The notes: generated by a model not told the origin, from the sequence alone. A stretch of 64,000 nt of DNA from Collinsella sp. TF05-9AC (GCF_003438495.1 NZ_QSSH01000001.1:31398-95397), one strand, 5' to 3'. Positions 20,189 to 30,054 are shown, counted from the first letter of the stretch. Program-made: numbers and translations.

Positions 20189-21616
20189 ATGAAAAACTTC
20201 ATGGACGATCAGGATTTCCTGCTGAGCACCAAGACCGGCGAGGAGCTGTTCCACAACTTTGCCAAGTGCATGCCCATCGTCGATTACCACTGCCACATTT
20301 CTCCCAAGGAGATCTGGGAGGACAAGCGTTTCGAGAACATCACCGAGGTTTGGCTGGGCGGCGACCACTACAAGTGGCGCCTGATGCGCGCCAACGGCGT
20401 CGACGAGCGTTTTATCACTGGCGACGCCCCTGCTCGCGAGAAGTTCCAAAAGTGGGCCGAGACCCTGGGTCGCTGCGTTGGCAACCCCGTCTTTGAGTGG
20501 AGCCACCTGGAGCTTAAGCGCTACTTTGGCTACGAGGACGTCCTCAATGGCAAGACTGCCCAGGAGGTCTGGGACCTTGCCAACGCCAAGCTCGCCGAGG
20601 CCAGCTTTACCTGCCGCAACCTGATCAAGCAGTCCAACGTCCGCATGATCTGCACTACCGACGACCCCGCCGACAGCTTTGAGTGGCACAAGAAGATTGC
20701 CGCCGATGACAGTTTTGACGTTCAGGTCGTTCCCGCCATGCGCCCCGACGCCGCTCTGCGCATCGAGCGCGGCCAGGAGTTCGCCGACTACTGCAAGCAC
20801 CTTTCCGAGGTTGCCGGCATTGAGGTCAGCGACTTTGAGGGCATGAAGTCCGCCATCTCCAAGCGCTACGATGTTGCCCACGAGCTGGGCTGCCGCGCCT
20901 CCGACCACGCACTCGATTACGTTATGTATGTCCCGGCTACCGCCGATGAGATTGAGGCCATCTTTGCCAAGGGCCTGGCTGCCGAGCCGCTCACCGAGGA
21001 AGAGGTCCTCAAGTACAAGACCGCCTTTATGCAGTTTGTCGCCGGCGAGTATGTCCGCCTGGGCTGGGCCATGCAGCTGCACTTTGGCTGCAAGCGCGAC
21101 AACAACCGCGCCATGTTTGCCAAGCTCGGCCCCGATACCGGTTATGACTGCATCTCCAACTACACGCCGTCCGACCAGCTCGCCGATTTCCTCAACTCCA
21201 TCCAGGAGACCTGCGGCTTGCCCAAGACCATCCTGTACAGCTTGAATCCCATCGACAACACCATGATCGATACCGTGATGGGCTGTTTCCAGGAGGCTCC
21301 GACTGCCGGTAAGATCCAGAACGGTTCCGCCTGGTGGTTCAACGACAACGAGGTCGGTATGCGCGAGCAGCTCACGGCTCTGGCCAACGAGGGCGTCCTG
21401 GGCAACTTTGTCGGCATGCTCACCGACTCCCGCTCCTTCCTGTCCTATCCGCGCCACGAGTATTTCCGTCGCGTGCTGTGCAGCGTGATCGGCGAGTGGG
21501 TTGAGCAGGGCAAGTATCCGGCCGACATGGAGCTGCTGGGCACCATCGTGCGCGATATCAGCTACAACAATTCCGTTCGCTACTTTGGCTTCGATCTGGG
21601 CACCGTCGAGGCATAG
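20189..21616 (+). CDS. uxaC: Glucuronate/galacturonate isomerase
   Basis: This 475-residue amidohydrolase-fold isomerase converts D-glucuronate to fructuronate and D-galacturonate to tagaturonate. The metal-binding HCH appears as DYHCHISPKEI, and the length and the C-terminal RYFGFDLG are typical of UxaC. The ATG at 20189 is chosen because AAAGGGG precedes it and it begins with the family-typical MKNFMDDQDFLL; an upstream in-frame start at 20120 would run through operator B. It is the first gene of the uxaC-transporter-uxaB-uxaA run. Confidence 0.94.
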   Translation: MKNFMDDQDFLLSTKTGEELFHNFAKCMPIVDYHCHISPKEIWEDKRFENITEVWLGGDHYKWRLMRANGVDERFITGDAPAREKFQKWAETLGRCVGNPVFEWSHLELKRYFGYEDVLNGKTAQEVWDLANAKLAEASFTCRNLIKQSNVRMICTTDDPADSFEWHKKIAADDSFDVQVVPAMRPDAALRIERGQEFADYCKHLSEVAGIEVSDFEGMKSAISKRYDVAHELGCRASDHALDYVMYVPATADEIEAIFAKGLAAEPLTEEEVLKYKTAFMQFVAGEYVRLGWAMQLHFGCKRDNNRAMFAKLGPDTGYDCISNYTPSDQLADFLNSIQETCGLPKTILYSLNPIDNTMIDTVMGCFQEAPTAGKIQNGSAWWFNDNEVGMREQLTALANEGVLGNFVGMLTDSRSFLSYPRHEYFRRVLCSVIGEWVEQGKYPADMELLGTIVRDISYNNSVRYFGFDLGTVEA

Positions 21617-21666
21617 ATCTGTATGTGCTCCGATTGGTGAAATCGGTTGCAAAGGGGAGGGACCAT

Positions 21667-23172
21667 ATGGGAACAGGGCAACAGAAAAACGAGCAGATCG
21701 TGTCTGCTCAGGCGGATTCGAGATCTATGCAGAGCTCGCAGGATATCAAGCTGAGCTGGCGTGAGAAAATCTGCTATGGCTTTGGCGATTTGGGCAATGG
21801 ATTCATGTTCGATCTTGGTCAAGCCTATCTGACCAAGTTCTACACTGACATCTGTCTGATTTCGCCGGGCGTAGTGAGCCTGATTTTCGCCGTCACCAAG
21901 ATTTTCGATGCGTTCATGGACCAGATTGCCGGTGCATTCGTCGACGGTAGAAAGAAGATTGGCAAGCACGGTCGGTTTCGTCCGGTCATGATGGTTTCGG
22001 CCGTGATCCTTGCCGTTCTAACCGTGGTGACCTTCACTGCGCCCGATATTCCCATGGCGGGCAAAATTGCCTATGCGCTGATAACCTACATGATCTGGGG
22101 CGTCGTATACAGCTTCACCAACGTACCATACGGATCTCTGGCCACGGTAATGACGCGTGACGTCGATGACCGCGCGCACATGGCGTCAACGCGCCAGGCC
22201 GGTTCGCTCTGCGCACAGCTCATCACGGGCGTAGCGTTCATCCCATTGGTCCTGTTCTTTGCGGGTGGCGACACGCTCGACGGCAATCCGCACGGCTATA
22301 CGATTGCAGCTGTCGTCATGGGACTGTGTGGCATCGCCGGATTCGCCATCTGCTTTTTGGGAACGCGCGAGCATATCCGTATCGATCGACAGGCCGAGGA
22401 GAAGGCTGCGGGAAAGGCCGGCAAGAAGTCGAGCGCATTCAGCACGTATTTCAAGGTCGTTTTCACCAACAAGAACCTGGGAGCAGTTATCCTGCTTACG
22501 CTGTTTACCATCTCGGCCATGAATACCAACAACACCATGATGGTGTATTTCTGCCAGTACAACCTGGGTAACATCGCGTTGCAGCCCATTGTCAACGGCA
22601 TCATGATCGGAACGTCGGTTGTCGCCATTCTCGCCATCCCGACGCTCGTCAAGCATTTTGGCAAGAAGCGCACGTGCGTTGCCTGCTTTATCGTCGGTGC
22701 CGTGGCAAACGGCCTCAACTTCATCCTGCCGACCAATACCGTGACGTTCATCATCTTCGTCACCATCGGCTACGTCGCGCTTGCCATCCCCAACGGTATC
22801 ACCTGGAACTTGGTTTCCGATGTTATTGATTACGGTGAATGGCACACGGGAATCCGCAAGGAGGGTACGACCTACGCCGCGTTCAACTTTTCTCGTAAGC
22901 TTGCGCAATCCCTTGCCGCGATCATTTCCGGCGGCATCCTTGCCCTTACCGGATATGTGGCAAATAAGCCCCAGACGGCTGCCACGCTGCTTGGCATCAA
23001 GGGTGCTCTGACGATTTATCCCGCCTGCGCCCTTCTGGTAGCAGCCTTGATTATCTTCGCTCTCTACGACATTACCGAGAAGAAGTTCAATTCCATTTCC
23101 AACGACCTGTCGAATGGTCGCTGGGAGCGCGGCAAGATCGGCGAGAGCATTATCGAGACGATCGATAAATAG
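21667..23172 (+). CDS. GPH-family sugar:cation symporter, probable hexuronide/hexuronate transporter
   Basis: This 501-residue protein has about 12 membrane helices and the glycoside-pentoside-hexuronide symporter features (KICYGFGDLGNGFMFDLGQAYLTKFYTD near the start; YDITEKKFNSI at the C-terminus). Its place between uxaC and uxaB indicates import of glucuronate, galacturonate or their glycosides with a cation. The ATG at 21667 follows AAAGGGGAGGG; the longer frame has no ribosome site. Confidence 0.88.
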   Translation: MGTGQQKNEQIVSAQADSRSMQSSQDIKLSWREKICYGFGDLGNGFMFDLGQAYLTKFYTDICLISPGVVSLIFAVTKIFDAFMDQIAGAFVDGRKKIGKHGRFRPVMMVSAVILAVLTVVTFTAPDIPMAGKIAYALITYMIWGVVYSFTNVPYGSLATVMTRDVDDRAHMASTRQAGSLCAQLITGVAFIPLVLFFAGGDTLDGNPHGYTIAAVVMGLCGIAGFAICFLGTREHIRIDRQAEEKAAGKAGKKSSAFSTYFKVVFTNKNLGAVILLTLFTISAMNTNNTMMVYFCQYNLGNIALQPIVNGIMIGTSVVAILAIPTLVKHFGKKRTCVACFIVGAVANGLNFILPTNTVTFIIFVTIGYVALAIPNGITWNLVSDVIDYGEWHTGIRKEGTTYAAFNFSRKLAQSLAAIISGGILALTGYVANKPQTAATLLGIKGALTIYPACALLVAALIIFALYDITEKKFNSISNDLSNGRWERGKIGESIIETIDK

Positions 23173-23201
23173 TTCCGCTGTCTAAACAATCATGAATGCA
23201 A

Positions 23202-23226
23202 CCCGGTGCGGCGATGCCGTACCGGG
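23202..23226 (+). other. Intercistronic hairpin before uxaB
   Basis: CCCGGTGCGGC and GCCGTACCGGG form an 11-bp stem with one mismatch and a 3-nt loop, without a T run. It lies in the 78-nt gap between the transporter gene and uxaB and could protect one end of a processed mRNA or tune downstream expression. Confidence 0.5.
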
Positions 23227-23250
23227 ACTTGAGTTGAGAGGAAAACCTCT

Positions 23251-24765
23251 ATGAATAACATCAGCTACGAGACGCTCGAGAAGATCGGCTACGAGGGCTA
23301 CGTGCTGCCCAAGGACGCCCCCGAGAAGGTCCTACAGTTTGGCGAGGGCAATTTCCTGCGCGCCTTCGTCGATCGTTTCTTCGATATGGGCAACGAAGCC
23401 ACCGGTTGGAACGGCAAGGTCGTCATGGTGCAGCCCATCAGCGGCGCCTTCGATTTCGCCGATGGTATCAATGCCCAGGATGGCCTGTACACCGTACTGG
23501 TGCGCGGCAAGGAGAACGGTGACACGGTTGACGATTCCCGCGTGATCAGCGCCTGCAGCCGTTGCCTCAATCCGTATCGCGAGGCTGACTACCGTGCCAT
23601 GATGGAGGTCGCCGTTTCCGACGACCTGGAGATTATCGTCTCCAACACCACCGAGGCCGGTATCGCCTACGATCCGTCCTGCAAGGCCGACGACATGCCC
23701 CCCGCGAGCTTTCCTGCCAAGCTTGCCCAGGTGCTCCATGCCCGCTGGGCTGCCGGCAAGCAGGGCGTCATCGTGCTCGCCTGCGAGCTCATCGACCATA
23801 ACGGCGAGGAGCTGCTGCGCATCATGAACCAGTACGTGAGCGACTGGGGCTGGGAGGACGAGTTTTCGCAGTGGATGGCCAACGACCGCACCGTCTGCAC
23901 CACGCTCGTCGACACCATCGTTCCGGGTCGCATCCGCGATCCCAAGGAGGCCGCTGCCGTGGCCGAGCGCTTGGGCTATGAAGATCCGTTCTTGGCCGTG
24001 CGTGAGCCCTTCCAGATGTGGGGCATCCAGGGTGACGAATCGCTCAAGGAGCGTCTGCCCTTCGTGAAGGCCGGTCTGCCGGGTGTCTTTGTGACCCTCG
24101 ACGTCACCCCGTACAAGAAGCGCAAGGTCCGCATCCTCAACGGCGCCCACACCGCCTTTGTCCCGGGTTCCTGGGTTGCCGGCTTTGATATCGTGCGCGA
24201 TTGCATGCACGACGAGACCGTCCGCGGCTTCATGAACACTATGCTCTACGACGAGGTCATTCCGACGCTTGCCGCCGACCTGGATGTCGAGGACTGCAAG
24301 GCCTTTGCCGCCGCCGTCGAGAACCGCTTCGACAACCCGTTTATCGACCACGCGCTGCTCTCCATCTGCCTCAACTCCACGGCTAAGTGGCGTGCCCGCG
24401 ACCTGCCTACGCTCAAGGACTACGTTGCCGAGACCGGCAACCTGCCCAAGTGCCTGGCGACGAGCCTGGCCACGCTCATCTCCTTCTACACGCAGGAGCT
24501 CGTGTCCCGCGAGGGTGACGGCCTGCACCTGCGTCGCTCTGACGGCACCGAGTACACCGCTCAGGACGACGCCTTCGTGCTCGACTTCTACGCTGCCCGC
24601 GCCGGCGCCGACGACGCCGAGCTGGTGCACGATGTGCTCTCCAACGAGCAAATGTGGGGCGAGGATCTTACGCAGATCGCCGGCCTGGAGGAGTTTGTCG
24701 TCAACGCTCTCGCCGTCGTGCGCTCCGAGGGCGCCAAGCAGGCGTTCGCGAACGCTCAGGCCTAA
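23251..24765 (+). CDS. uxaB: Tagaturonate reductase (altronate oxidoreductase)
   Basis: This 504-residue member of the mannitol dehydrogenase superfamily has the N-terminal nucleotide-binding motif (FGEGNFLRAF, residues about 31-40) and the family hallmark KVRILNGAHTA near residue 293. It reduces tagaturonate to altronate with NADH. The identity as UxaB rather than UxuB (mannonate) rests on the neighbouring uxaA and on the length of about 500 residues. AGAGGAAAACC precedes the ATG. Confidence 0.92.
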   Translation: MNNISYETLEKIGYEGYVLPKDAPEKVLQFGEGNFLRAFVDRFFDMGNEATGWNGKVVMVQPISGAFDFADGINAQDGLYTVLVRGKENGDTVDDSRVISACSRCLNPYREADYRAMMEVAVSDDLEIIVSNTTEAGIAYDPSCKADDMPPASFPAKLAQVLHARWAAGKQGVIVLACELIDHNGEELLRIMNQYVSDWGWEDEFSQWMANDRTVCTTLVDTIVPGRIRDPKEAAAVAERLGYEDPFLAVREPFQMWGIQGDESLKERLPFVKAGLPGVFVTLDVTPYKKRKVRILNGAHTAFVPGSWVAGFDIVRDCMHDETVRGFMNTMLYDEVIPTLAADLDVEDCKAFAAAVENRFDNPFIDHALLSICLNSTAKWRARDLPTLKDYVAETGNLPKCLATSLATLISFYTQELVSREGDGLHLRRSDGTEYTAQDDAFVLDFYAARAGADDAELVHDVLSNEQMWGEDLTQIAGLEEFVVNALAVVRSEGAKQAFANAQA

Positions 24766-24775
24766 ATCCTTCTGT

Positions 24776-24801
24776 ACGCCCGCCGGGTAACTGGCGGGCG
24801 T
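24776..24801 (+). other. Intercistronic hairpin between uxaB and uxaA
   Basis: ACGCCCGCC and GGCGGGCGT form a perfect 9-bp stem in the 78-nt gap and have no T run behind them. As with the hairpin before uxaB, it is a candidate processing or stabilising stem. Confidence 0.55.
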
Positions 24802-24843
24802 CACTCGACTTCTGCTCAACCTGTAGGGTTAGGACTCTTTGTA

Positions 24844-26328
24844 ATGAACACTATCCAGATCAATCCGGCCGACAACGTCATCGTTGCGCTGTCGCCGCTC
24901 GCCAAGGGTGCTGCCGTCGAGGTTCCCGGCGTGGGCGAGGTCGTTGCCGCGGAGGATATCCCGCAGGGTCACAAGATGGCCGTGCGCGCCATTGCAGCCG
25001 GTGAGGATGTTATCAAGTACGGTCTTCCCATCGGCCACGTGACGAAGGACATTCAGCCCGGCCAGTGGCTGCACACGCACAACGTGAAGACCAACCTCTC
25101 GGGTGAGATCGAGTACGTCTACAATCCGACACATCCGGTCGTTGAGCCGGTCGAGGCCGAGACCTTTATGGGCTTCCGCCGTGCCGACGGTCGTGCCGCC
25201 ACGCGCAATGAGCTTTGGATCATTCCCACCGTCGGTTGCGTCAACGAAGTCGCTCGTGCCATGTGCGAGCAGGCTCAGGACCTGGTCGAGGGCTCGTTGG
25301 AGGGCGTCTATTACTTCCCGCATCCGTTCGGTTGCTCACAGACCGGCGCCGACCATGCCCAGACCCGTCGTCTGCTGGTGGCGCTGTCGCGTCACGCAAA
25401 CGCCGCGGGCGTGCTGTTCTTGTCGCTCGGTTGCGAGAACTGCACGCATCAGCAGGTGCTCGACGAGCTCGGTGACTTCGATCACGAGCGCGTTCGTTTT
25501 CTCACCTGCCAGGATGTAGCCGACGAGCAGATCGAGGGCCACAAGATTCTGTCCGAGCTGGCTGACCTGGCCAAGCAGGCCAAGCGTGAGCCCATTCCGG
25601 CCTCAGAGCTGGTTATTGGTCTTAAGTGCGGCGGCTCTGACGGTCTTTCGGGCATTACCGCCAACCCCACGATCGGTCGCGTGAGCGATATGGTCGTCGC
25701 CCGTGGCGGCACGTCGGTGCTCACCGAAGTGCCCGAGATGTTTGGCGCGGAGAGCATCCTGCTCGATCGCTGCGAGAACGAGCAGGTCTTTAACGCTGCC
25801 TCTGACATGCTTAACGGTTTTAAGGATTACTTTATTAGCCATGGTGAGGTGGTCTACGAGAACCCGAGTCCCGGTAACAAGGATGGTGGCATCACCACGC
25901 TCGAGGACAAGAGTTGCGGCTGCGTGCAAAAGGGCGGCTCCGCACCCATCGTCGACGTGCTGCCGTATGCCGGTCAGGTCACCAAGCATGGCCTGAACAT
26001 GCTGTGCGGCCCGGGCAACGACATGGTATCCACCACGGCGTTGACGGCTGCTGGCTGTCACGTGATTCTGTTCTCGACTGGACGCGGCACGCCGTTTGGT
26101 GCACCGGCGCCCACCCTCAAGGTGTTCACCAATCAGCGTCTGTGCGACCACAAGGCCAACTGGATGGACTTTAACGCCGGCGTGATTGCCACAGGCGAAC
26201 GCACACTCGACGAGGCTGCCCGCGACCTGTATCAGCTGGTACTGGATACAGCGAGCGGTAAGCTAACGAGTGCCGAGCGCCGCGGCTGCCACGAGATCAG
26301 TATCTGGAAAGACGGCGTCTGCCTGTAG
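24844..26328 (+). CDS. uxaA: Altronate dehydratase
   Basis: This 494-residue enzyme dehydrates D-altronate to 2-keto-3-deoxygluconate. It has the N-terminal SAF domain (about 1-90, including HKMAVRAIAAGEDVIKYG) and the C-terminal UxaA catalytic domain with conserved cysteines (FPHPFGCSQTG, LGCENC, KCGGSDGLSG, DKSCGCVQKGG). It completes the galacturonate branch uxaC-uxaB-uxaA. No kdgK or kdgA for the later steps is in the window. A terminator follows directly. Confidence 0.94.
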   Translation: MNTIQINPADNVIVALSPLAKGAAVEVPGVGEVVAAEDIPQGHKMAVRAIAAGEDVIKYGLPIGHVTKDIQPGQWLHTHNVKTNLSGEIEYVYNPTHPVVEPVEAETFMGFRRADGRAATRNELWIIPTVGCVNEVARAMCEQAQDLVEGSLEGVYYFPHPFGCSQTGADHAQTRRLLVALSRHANAAGVLFLSLGCENCTHQQVLDELGDFDHERVRFLTCQDVADEQIEGHKILSELADLAKQAKREPIPASELVIGLKCGGSDGLSGITANPTIGRVSDMVVARGGTSVLTEVPEMFGAESILLDRCENEQVFNAASDMLNGFKDYFISHGEVVYENPSPGNKDGGITTLEDKSCGCVQKGGSAPIVDVLPYAGQVTKHGLNMLCGPGNDMVSTTALTAAGCHVILFSTGRGTPFGAPAPTLKVFTNQRLCDHKANWMDFNAGVIATGERTLDEAARDLYQLVLDTASGKLTSAERRGCHEISIWKDGVCL

Positions 26329-26330
26329 AG

Positions 26331-26363
26331 AGATTCGCCATTCGTAGGGGTGGCGAATCTTTT
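26331..26363 (+). terminator. Rho-independent terminator of the uxa operon
   Basis: AGATTCGCCA / TGGCGAATCT stem with a following TTT, 3 nt after the uxaA stop. Confidence 0.88.
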
Positions 26364-26535
26364 GATCTCGATGACGGGGCTGCACAGTGGCTCCGTGCGA
26401 GGGAAGGGTTGCTACTGCGCGTTTGTGAGATGCTTTTCGGTGCCCTTTTCCGCACTGTTGACGTATCTATGGTTATAAATTCGGGCAAATTGGTTTAAGA
26501 AGCCGATTTCGTCCAGGTCGATAGAGGGGAATTGC

Positions 26536-27753
26536 GTGGCTATCCACATCGTTGAGGAAGCAAATCGCTGTCTGGGCTGCAAAAAGGCGTTCTGTCAAAT
26601 AAAGGGCTGTCCGGTGCAGACGCCCATTCCGCAGGTTATCGACCTCTTTAAGCAGCGCCGTCTGCAAGAGGCGGGCGAGCTACTGTTCCAGAACAATCCC
26701 ATGAGCGCGGTCTGCCCCATGGTGTGCAATCATTCGGGCCAGTGCGAGGGCGCTTGCATTCAGGGCCGCAAGGGCGCGCCCGTGCATTTTTCGAGCATCG
26801 AGAACTATATCTCCACGGCGTATTTGGATCGCAAAGAGTGGAGACCCGCGCCGTCGCGCGGCAAGCAGGTCGCCGTGGTCGGCTCCGGCCCAGCCGGCAT
26901 TACCGTGGCCATTAAGATGGCCCAGCTGGGCTGTGCCGTCACGGTATTTGAACAGCGCCCCGAGATCGGCGGTGTGCTGGAATACGGTATCCCCGAGTTC
27001 CGCCTGCCCCGTGCGCTCGTGCAAAAGTACCGTCATGTGATGTGCTCACTTGGCGTGCGCGTGCGCCCCTCGACCACCATCGGTGGCGCGCTGCATATCG
27101 ACGACCTGCTGCGCGACGGCTACGATGCGGTCTTTGTTGGTACCGGTACCTGGCGTGCCCGCAAACTGGGCATTCCCGGCGAGTCGCGCGGCAACGTGCT
27201 GTTTGGTATCGATTACCTGGTCGATCCCACGAGCGTGGCGATCGGGCAGAACGTGGCGGTCATCGGTGCCGGTAATGTGGCCATGGATGTGGCCCGCACG
27301 GCGCTGCGTTCGGGTGCTCGCAAGGTCACTGTGTATGCACGCTCGCGCCATATCTCGGCCATCGACGACGAGGTCGAGCTGACCGAGCTTGACGGTGCCG
27401 AGATTGTGTGCGGCAAGGCGATCTGCGCCATCGACGATAACGGACCGGTGTTCGAGACGGCTATCTTTGACGAGGACAACAACGTGGTGGGCTACGAGGA
27501 GGAGCTCGACCATGCGTCTGCCGACACAGTTGTGATTGCAGCTTCGCAGGTGCCCAAGGACAAGCTTGTGCTTACGACGGGCGGTCTGGAGACCGACCAT
27601 CGCGGCCTTCTTTCGGTCGATGAATGCGGTATGACCACCGTGCCTGGCGTCTTTGCCGCCGGCGACGTGGTTAACGGCCCGCTCACCGTGGTTCATGCTG
27701 TGGCAGGCGCCAAGCTCGCCGTCGAAGGCATGACCAGCTACCTGGGCCTCTAA
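26536..27753 (+). CDS. NAD(P)-dependent oxidoreductase resembling the glutamate synthase small subunit
   Basis: This 405-residue protein is GltD-like. A cysteine-rich N-terminal Fe-S domain (RCLGCKKAFCQIKGCPVQTPIP; CPMVCNHSGQCEGAC) is followed by two Rossmann segments (VVGSGPAGITVAIKMA near residue 116; VIGAGNVAMDVARTAL near 242) and ends with a GDVVNGPLTVVHAV motif. Proteins of this type supply electrons from NAD(P)H to a partner enzyme. No GltB large subunit is adjacent, so the partner is unknown; the flavin enzyme encoded next may be one. The start is GTG at 26536 with AGAGGGGA upstream. Confidence 0.85.
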   Translation: MAIHIVEEANRCLGCKKAFCQIKGCPVQTPIPQVIDLFKQRRLQEAGELLFQNNPMSAVCPMVCNHSGQCEGACIQGRKGAPVHFSSIENYISTAYLDRKEWRPAPSRGKQVAVVGSGPAGITVAIKMAQLGCAVTVFEQRPEIGGVLEYGIPEFRLPRALVQKYRHVMCSLGVRVRPSTTIGGALHIDDLLRDGYDAVFVGTGTWRARKLGIPGESRGNVLFGIDYLVDPTSVAIGQNVAVIGAGNVAMDVARTALRSGARKVTVYARSRHISAIDDEVELTELDGAEIVCGKAICAIDDNGPVFETAIFDEDNNVVGYEEELDHASADTVVIAASQVPKDKLVLTTGGLETDHRGLLSVDECGMTTVPGVFAAGDVVNGPLTVVHAVAGAKLAVEGMTSYLGL

Positions 27754-27770
27754 CCCATCCCACCCATCAG

Positions 27771-27841
27771 TTGTGGTGAAATACGGACTGTTTTGGCTGT
27801 CAAAAGCCTCGATTGCTCCGTATTCCACCGCAACTTTTTTG
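27771..27841. terminator. Long-stem terminator after the GltD-like gene
   Basis: TTGTGGTGAAATACGGA (27771-27787) pairs with TCCGTATTCCACCGCAA (27817-27833) with two mismatches, followed by a C and six T. The loop is 29 nt, longer than in most terminators here. Confidence 0.75.
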
Positions 27842-27953
27842 TGAGGATCGGGATTGAAAGTGGGGAGTGCGAGCGAGTACGAATGCGGCGGATACTGATA
27901 CGATAGGTACGTCAGCAACTGCCGCCGAGCGGCTCAAATGAAAGGAACCCTGT

Positions 27954-29903
27954 ATGGAGTCCTCCGCCTATCCGATGCTCTTTAGCCCAATCAAGGTCGG
28001 TACAACCGAGGTCAAGAACCGCGTCTTTATGCCGCCGGTATCTACCAACCTGGCCGATCATGGCTATGTGACCGATGACTTGGTCGATCATTACCGTGCC
28101 CGCGCCAAGGGCGGCGTGGGCCTCATCGTCACCGAGGTCGTGACGGTCGAGCCCACCTATACCTATCTGCCGGGTGACATGTGCTGCTACGACGACACGT
28201 TTATCCCCGGCTGGGAAAAGCTCGCCGCGGCCGTCCACGAGTACGGCTGCAAGATTATGCCGCAGCTCTTCCACCCCGCCTACATGGCCTTTAACATTCC
28301 GGGCACGCCTCGCCTGATCGCTCCGTCCTTTGTGGGCCCGTCTTACGCCCGCGAGGCACCGCGCCCCATCACGGTCGACGAGATTCACGAGCTCACGCAT
28401 CAGTTTGGCGACGCTGCCGTGCGTATGCAGAAGGCCGGTGTCGATGGCGTCGAGGTCCATGCGGCGCACGCCCACGGCATGCTCGGCGGTTTCTTGACCC
28501 CGCTCTATAACAAGCGTACCGATGAGTACGGCGGCTCGCTCGACGCCCGCATGCGCTTTTTGCTCGAGGTCATCGCCGAGATTCGCGAGCGCTGCGGCAA
28601 GGACTTTATCATCGACGTCCGCATCTCGGGCGATGAGTACACCGATGGCGGTCTGACCCTCAACGACATGATCTACGTCTCGCGTCGCCTGGAGAAGGCC
28701 GGCGTCGACATGATTCATGTGTCGGGCGGCACCACCATCAAGCGCGGTTCCGCGATTCCTGCCGCCGGCACGCAGCAGGCCTCGCACGCTGCCTGCTCGC
28801 GCGAGATCAAAAAGCACGTCAACATTCCTGTCGCCACCGTCGGCCGCATCAACGAGGCCTGGATCGCCGAGGAGCTGATCGAGGACGGCGCTGCTGACAT
28901 CTGCATGATGGGCCGCGCCAATCTGTGCGATGCCGAGTTCTGCAACAAGGCCGCTGCCGGCAACGCCGATGACATCCGCCCCTGCATTGGCTGTCTACGC
29001 TGCCTGAACGGCATTATGTTTGGCAAGCGCATCTCCTGCACCGTCAATCCGGACGTGGAGCGCGACGAGGCCGGCTACGAGCCTGCCGCTACGCCCAAGA
29101 ACGTGCTGGTCGTGGGCGCTGGTCCCGCAGGTATGGAGGCGGCCTACATTGCTGCCAAGCGCGGGCACCACGTGGTGCTTGTGGACAAGCAGGACGAACC
29201 GGGCGGCGAGATGCGCATCGCGGCTGTTCCGCCGGCAAAGCAGGAGCTTACGCGCGTGATCAAGTATCAGTATCGCCGCCTGGCCGAAGCGGGCGTAACG
29301 TGCGTCTTTGGTACCGAGCTATCTGCTGAGGATATTCAGCGCGACTATGCCGGCTACGAGGTCGTTTTGGCCTACGGTGCCGAGCCTATCGCTCCGGCCT
29401 TTATGCAGGGCTTTAAGCAGGTCATGACGGCTGACGACCTGCTGGGCGGCAACGCCTTCCCGGGCAAGAAGATCGTCATCGTCGGCGGCGGTACCGTCGG
29501 CTGCGAGACTGCCGACTATCTGGCTCCGCTGGTCAACGACCTGTCGCCGGCCAATCGCGATGTCACCGTCATCGAGATGACCAAGACGCTCGCTGCCAAC
29601 GAGGGCGGCGCCGGCCGCGCGGTGCTCATCACGCGCATGCTTTCCAAGGGCGTTCACGTGCTGACCGAGGCCAAGGTAACCGAGATTACCGAGGACACCA
29701 TCAGCTACGAAAAAGATGGCGAGATCCACACTATCGCCGATGCCGATACGCTGGTGCTTGCCATGGGCTATCGTCCCAACACCAAGCTGGCCGACGACCT
29801 GGCCGCTGCCGGTGTTGCCACCCACGTGCTGGGCGACGCCCAGAAGTGCGGCAACATCCGCGATGCCATCGGCGATGGCTACAAGGTTGCCTGCGAGCTC
29901 TAG
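27954..29903 (+). CDS. Old-yellow-enzyme-type NADH:flavin oxidoreductase (2-enoate reductase / BaiCD family)
   Basis: This 649-residue three-part enzyme has an FMN TIM barrel (about 1-345; VHAAHAHGMLGGFLTP and NKRTDEYGGS), a CxxCxxC...C iron-sulfur cluster site (CIGCLRCLNG...ISC near 345-365), and a C-terminal FAD/NAD(P) module (VVGAGPAGMEAAYIA near 385; VIVGGGTVGCETADYL near 505). Relatives reduce activated C=C bonds, including enoates, dienoyl-CoA, bile acid intermediates (BaiCD, BaiH) and bilirubin (BilR). The substrate cannot be told here. The usual barrel sequence HAAHGYL is changed to HAAHAHGML. GAAAGGA precedes the ATG. Confidence 0.88.
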   Translation: MESSAYPMLFSPIKVGTTEVKNRVFMPPVSTNLADHGYVTDDLVDHYRARAKGGVGLIVTEVVTVEPTYTYLPGDMCCYDDTFIPGWEKLAAAVHEYGCKIMPQLFHPAYMAFNIPGTPRLIAPSFVGPSYAREAPRPITVDEIHELTHQFGDAAVRMQKAGVDGVEVHAAHAHGMLGGFLTPLYNKRTDEYGGSLDARMRFLLEVIAEIRERCGKDFIIDVRISGDEYTDGGLTLNDMIYVSRRLEKAGVDMIHVSGGTTIKRGSAIPAAGTQQASHAACSREIKKHVNIPVATVGRINEAWIAEELIEDGAADICMMGRANLCDAEFCNKAAAGNADDIRPCIGCLRCLNGIMFGKRISCTVNPDVERDEAGYEPAATPKNVLVVGAGPAGMEAAYIAAKRGHHVVLVDKQDEPGGEMRIAAVPPAKQELTRVIKYQYRRLAEAGVTCVFGTELSAEDIQRDYAGYEVVLAYGAEPIAPAFMQGFKQVMTADDLLGGNAFPGKKIVIVGGGTVGCETADYLAPLVNDLSPANRDVTVIEMTKTLAANEGGAGRAVLITRMLSKGVHVLTEAKVTEITEDTISYEKDGEIHTIADADTLVLAMGYRPNTKLADDLAAAGVATHVLGDAQKCGNIRDAIGDGYKVACEL

Positions 29904-29920
29904 TCAACCCCTTGTTGCGT

Positions 29921-29967
29921 GGGGGCAGGTTACTTTGCACCAACTTGGCGCATGTAAACCTGGCCCC
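29921..29967 (+). other. Imperfect hairpin after the enoate reductase-like gene
   Basis: GGGGGCAGGTTAC pairs with GTAAACCTGGCCCC allowing one bulge. It is 18 nt after the stop and lacks a T run, so it may be a weak terminator or a dispersed repeat. The 353-bp gap to the next gene holds this stem, a true terminator at 30055 and another palindrome at 30185, and no gene. Confidence 0.45.
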
Positions 29968-30054
29968 ATTGACGAGGTTTCCGCCATCCCAGGGCGGCTA
30001 CATGGAGTAGCGCCCGTGCGCATCGATTCCCTCTCATAGATGTGCGGCACAAAG

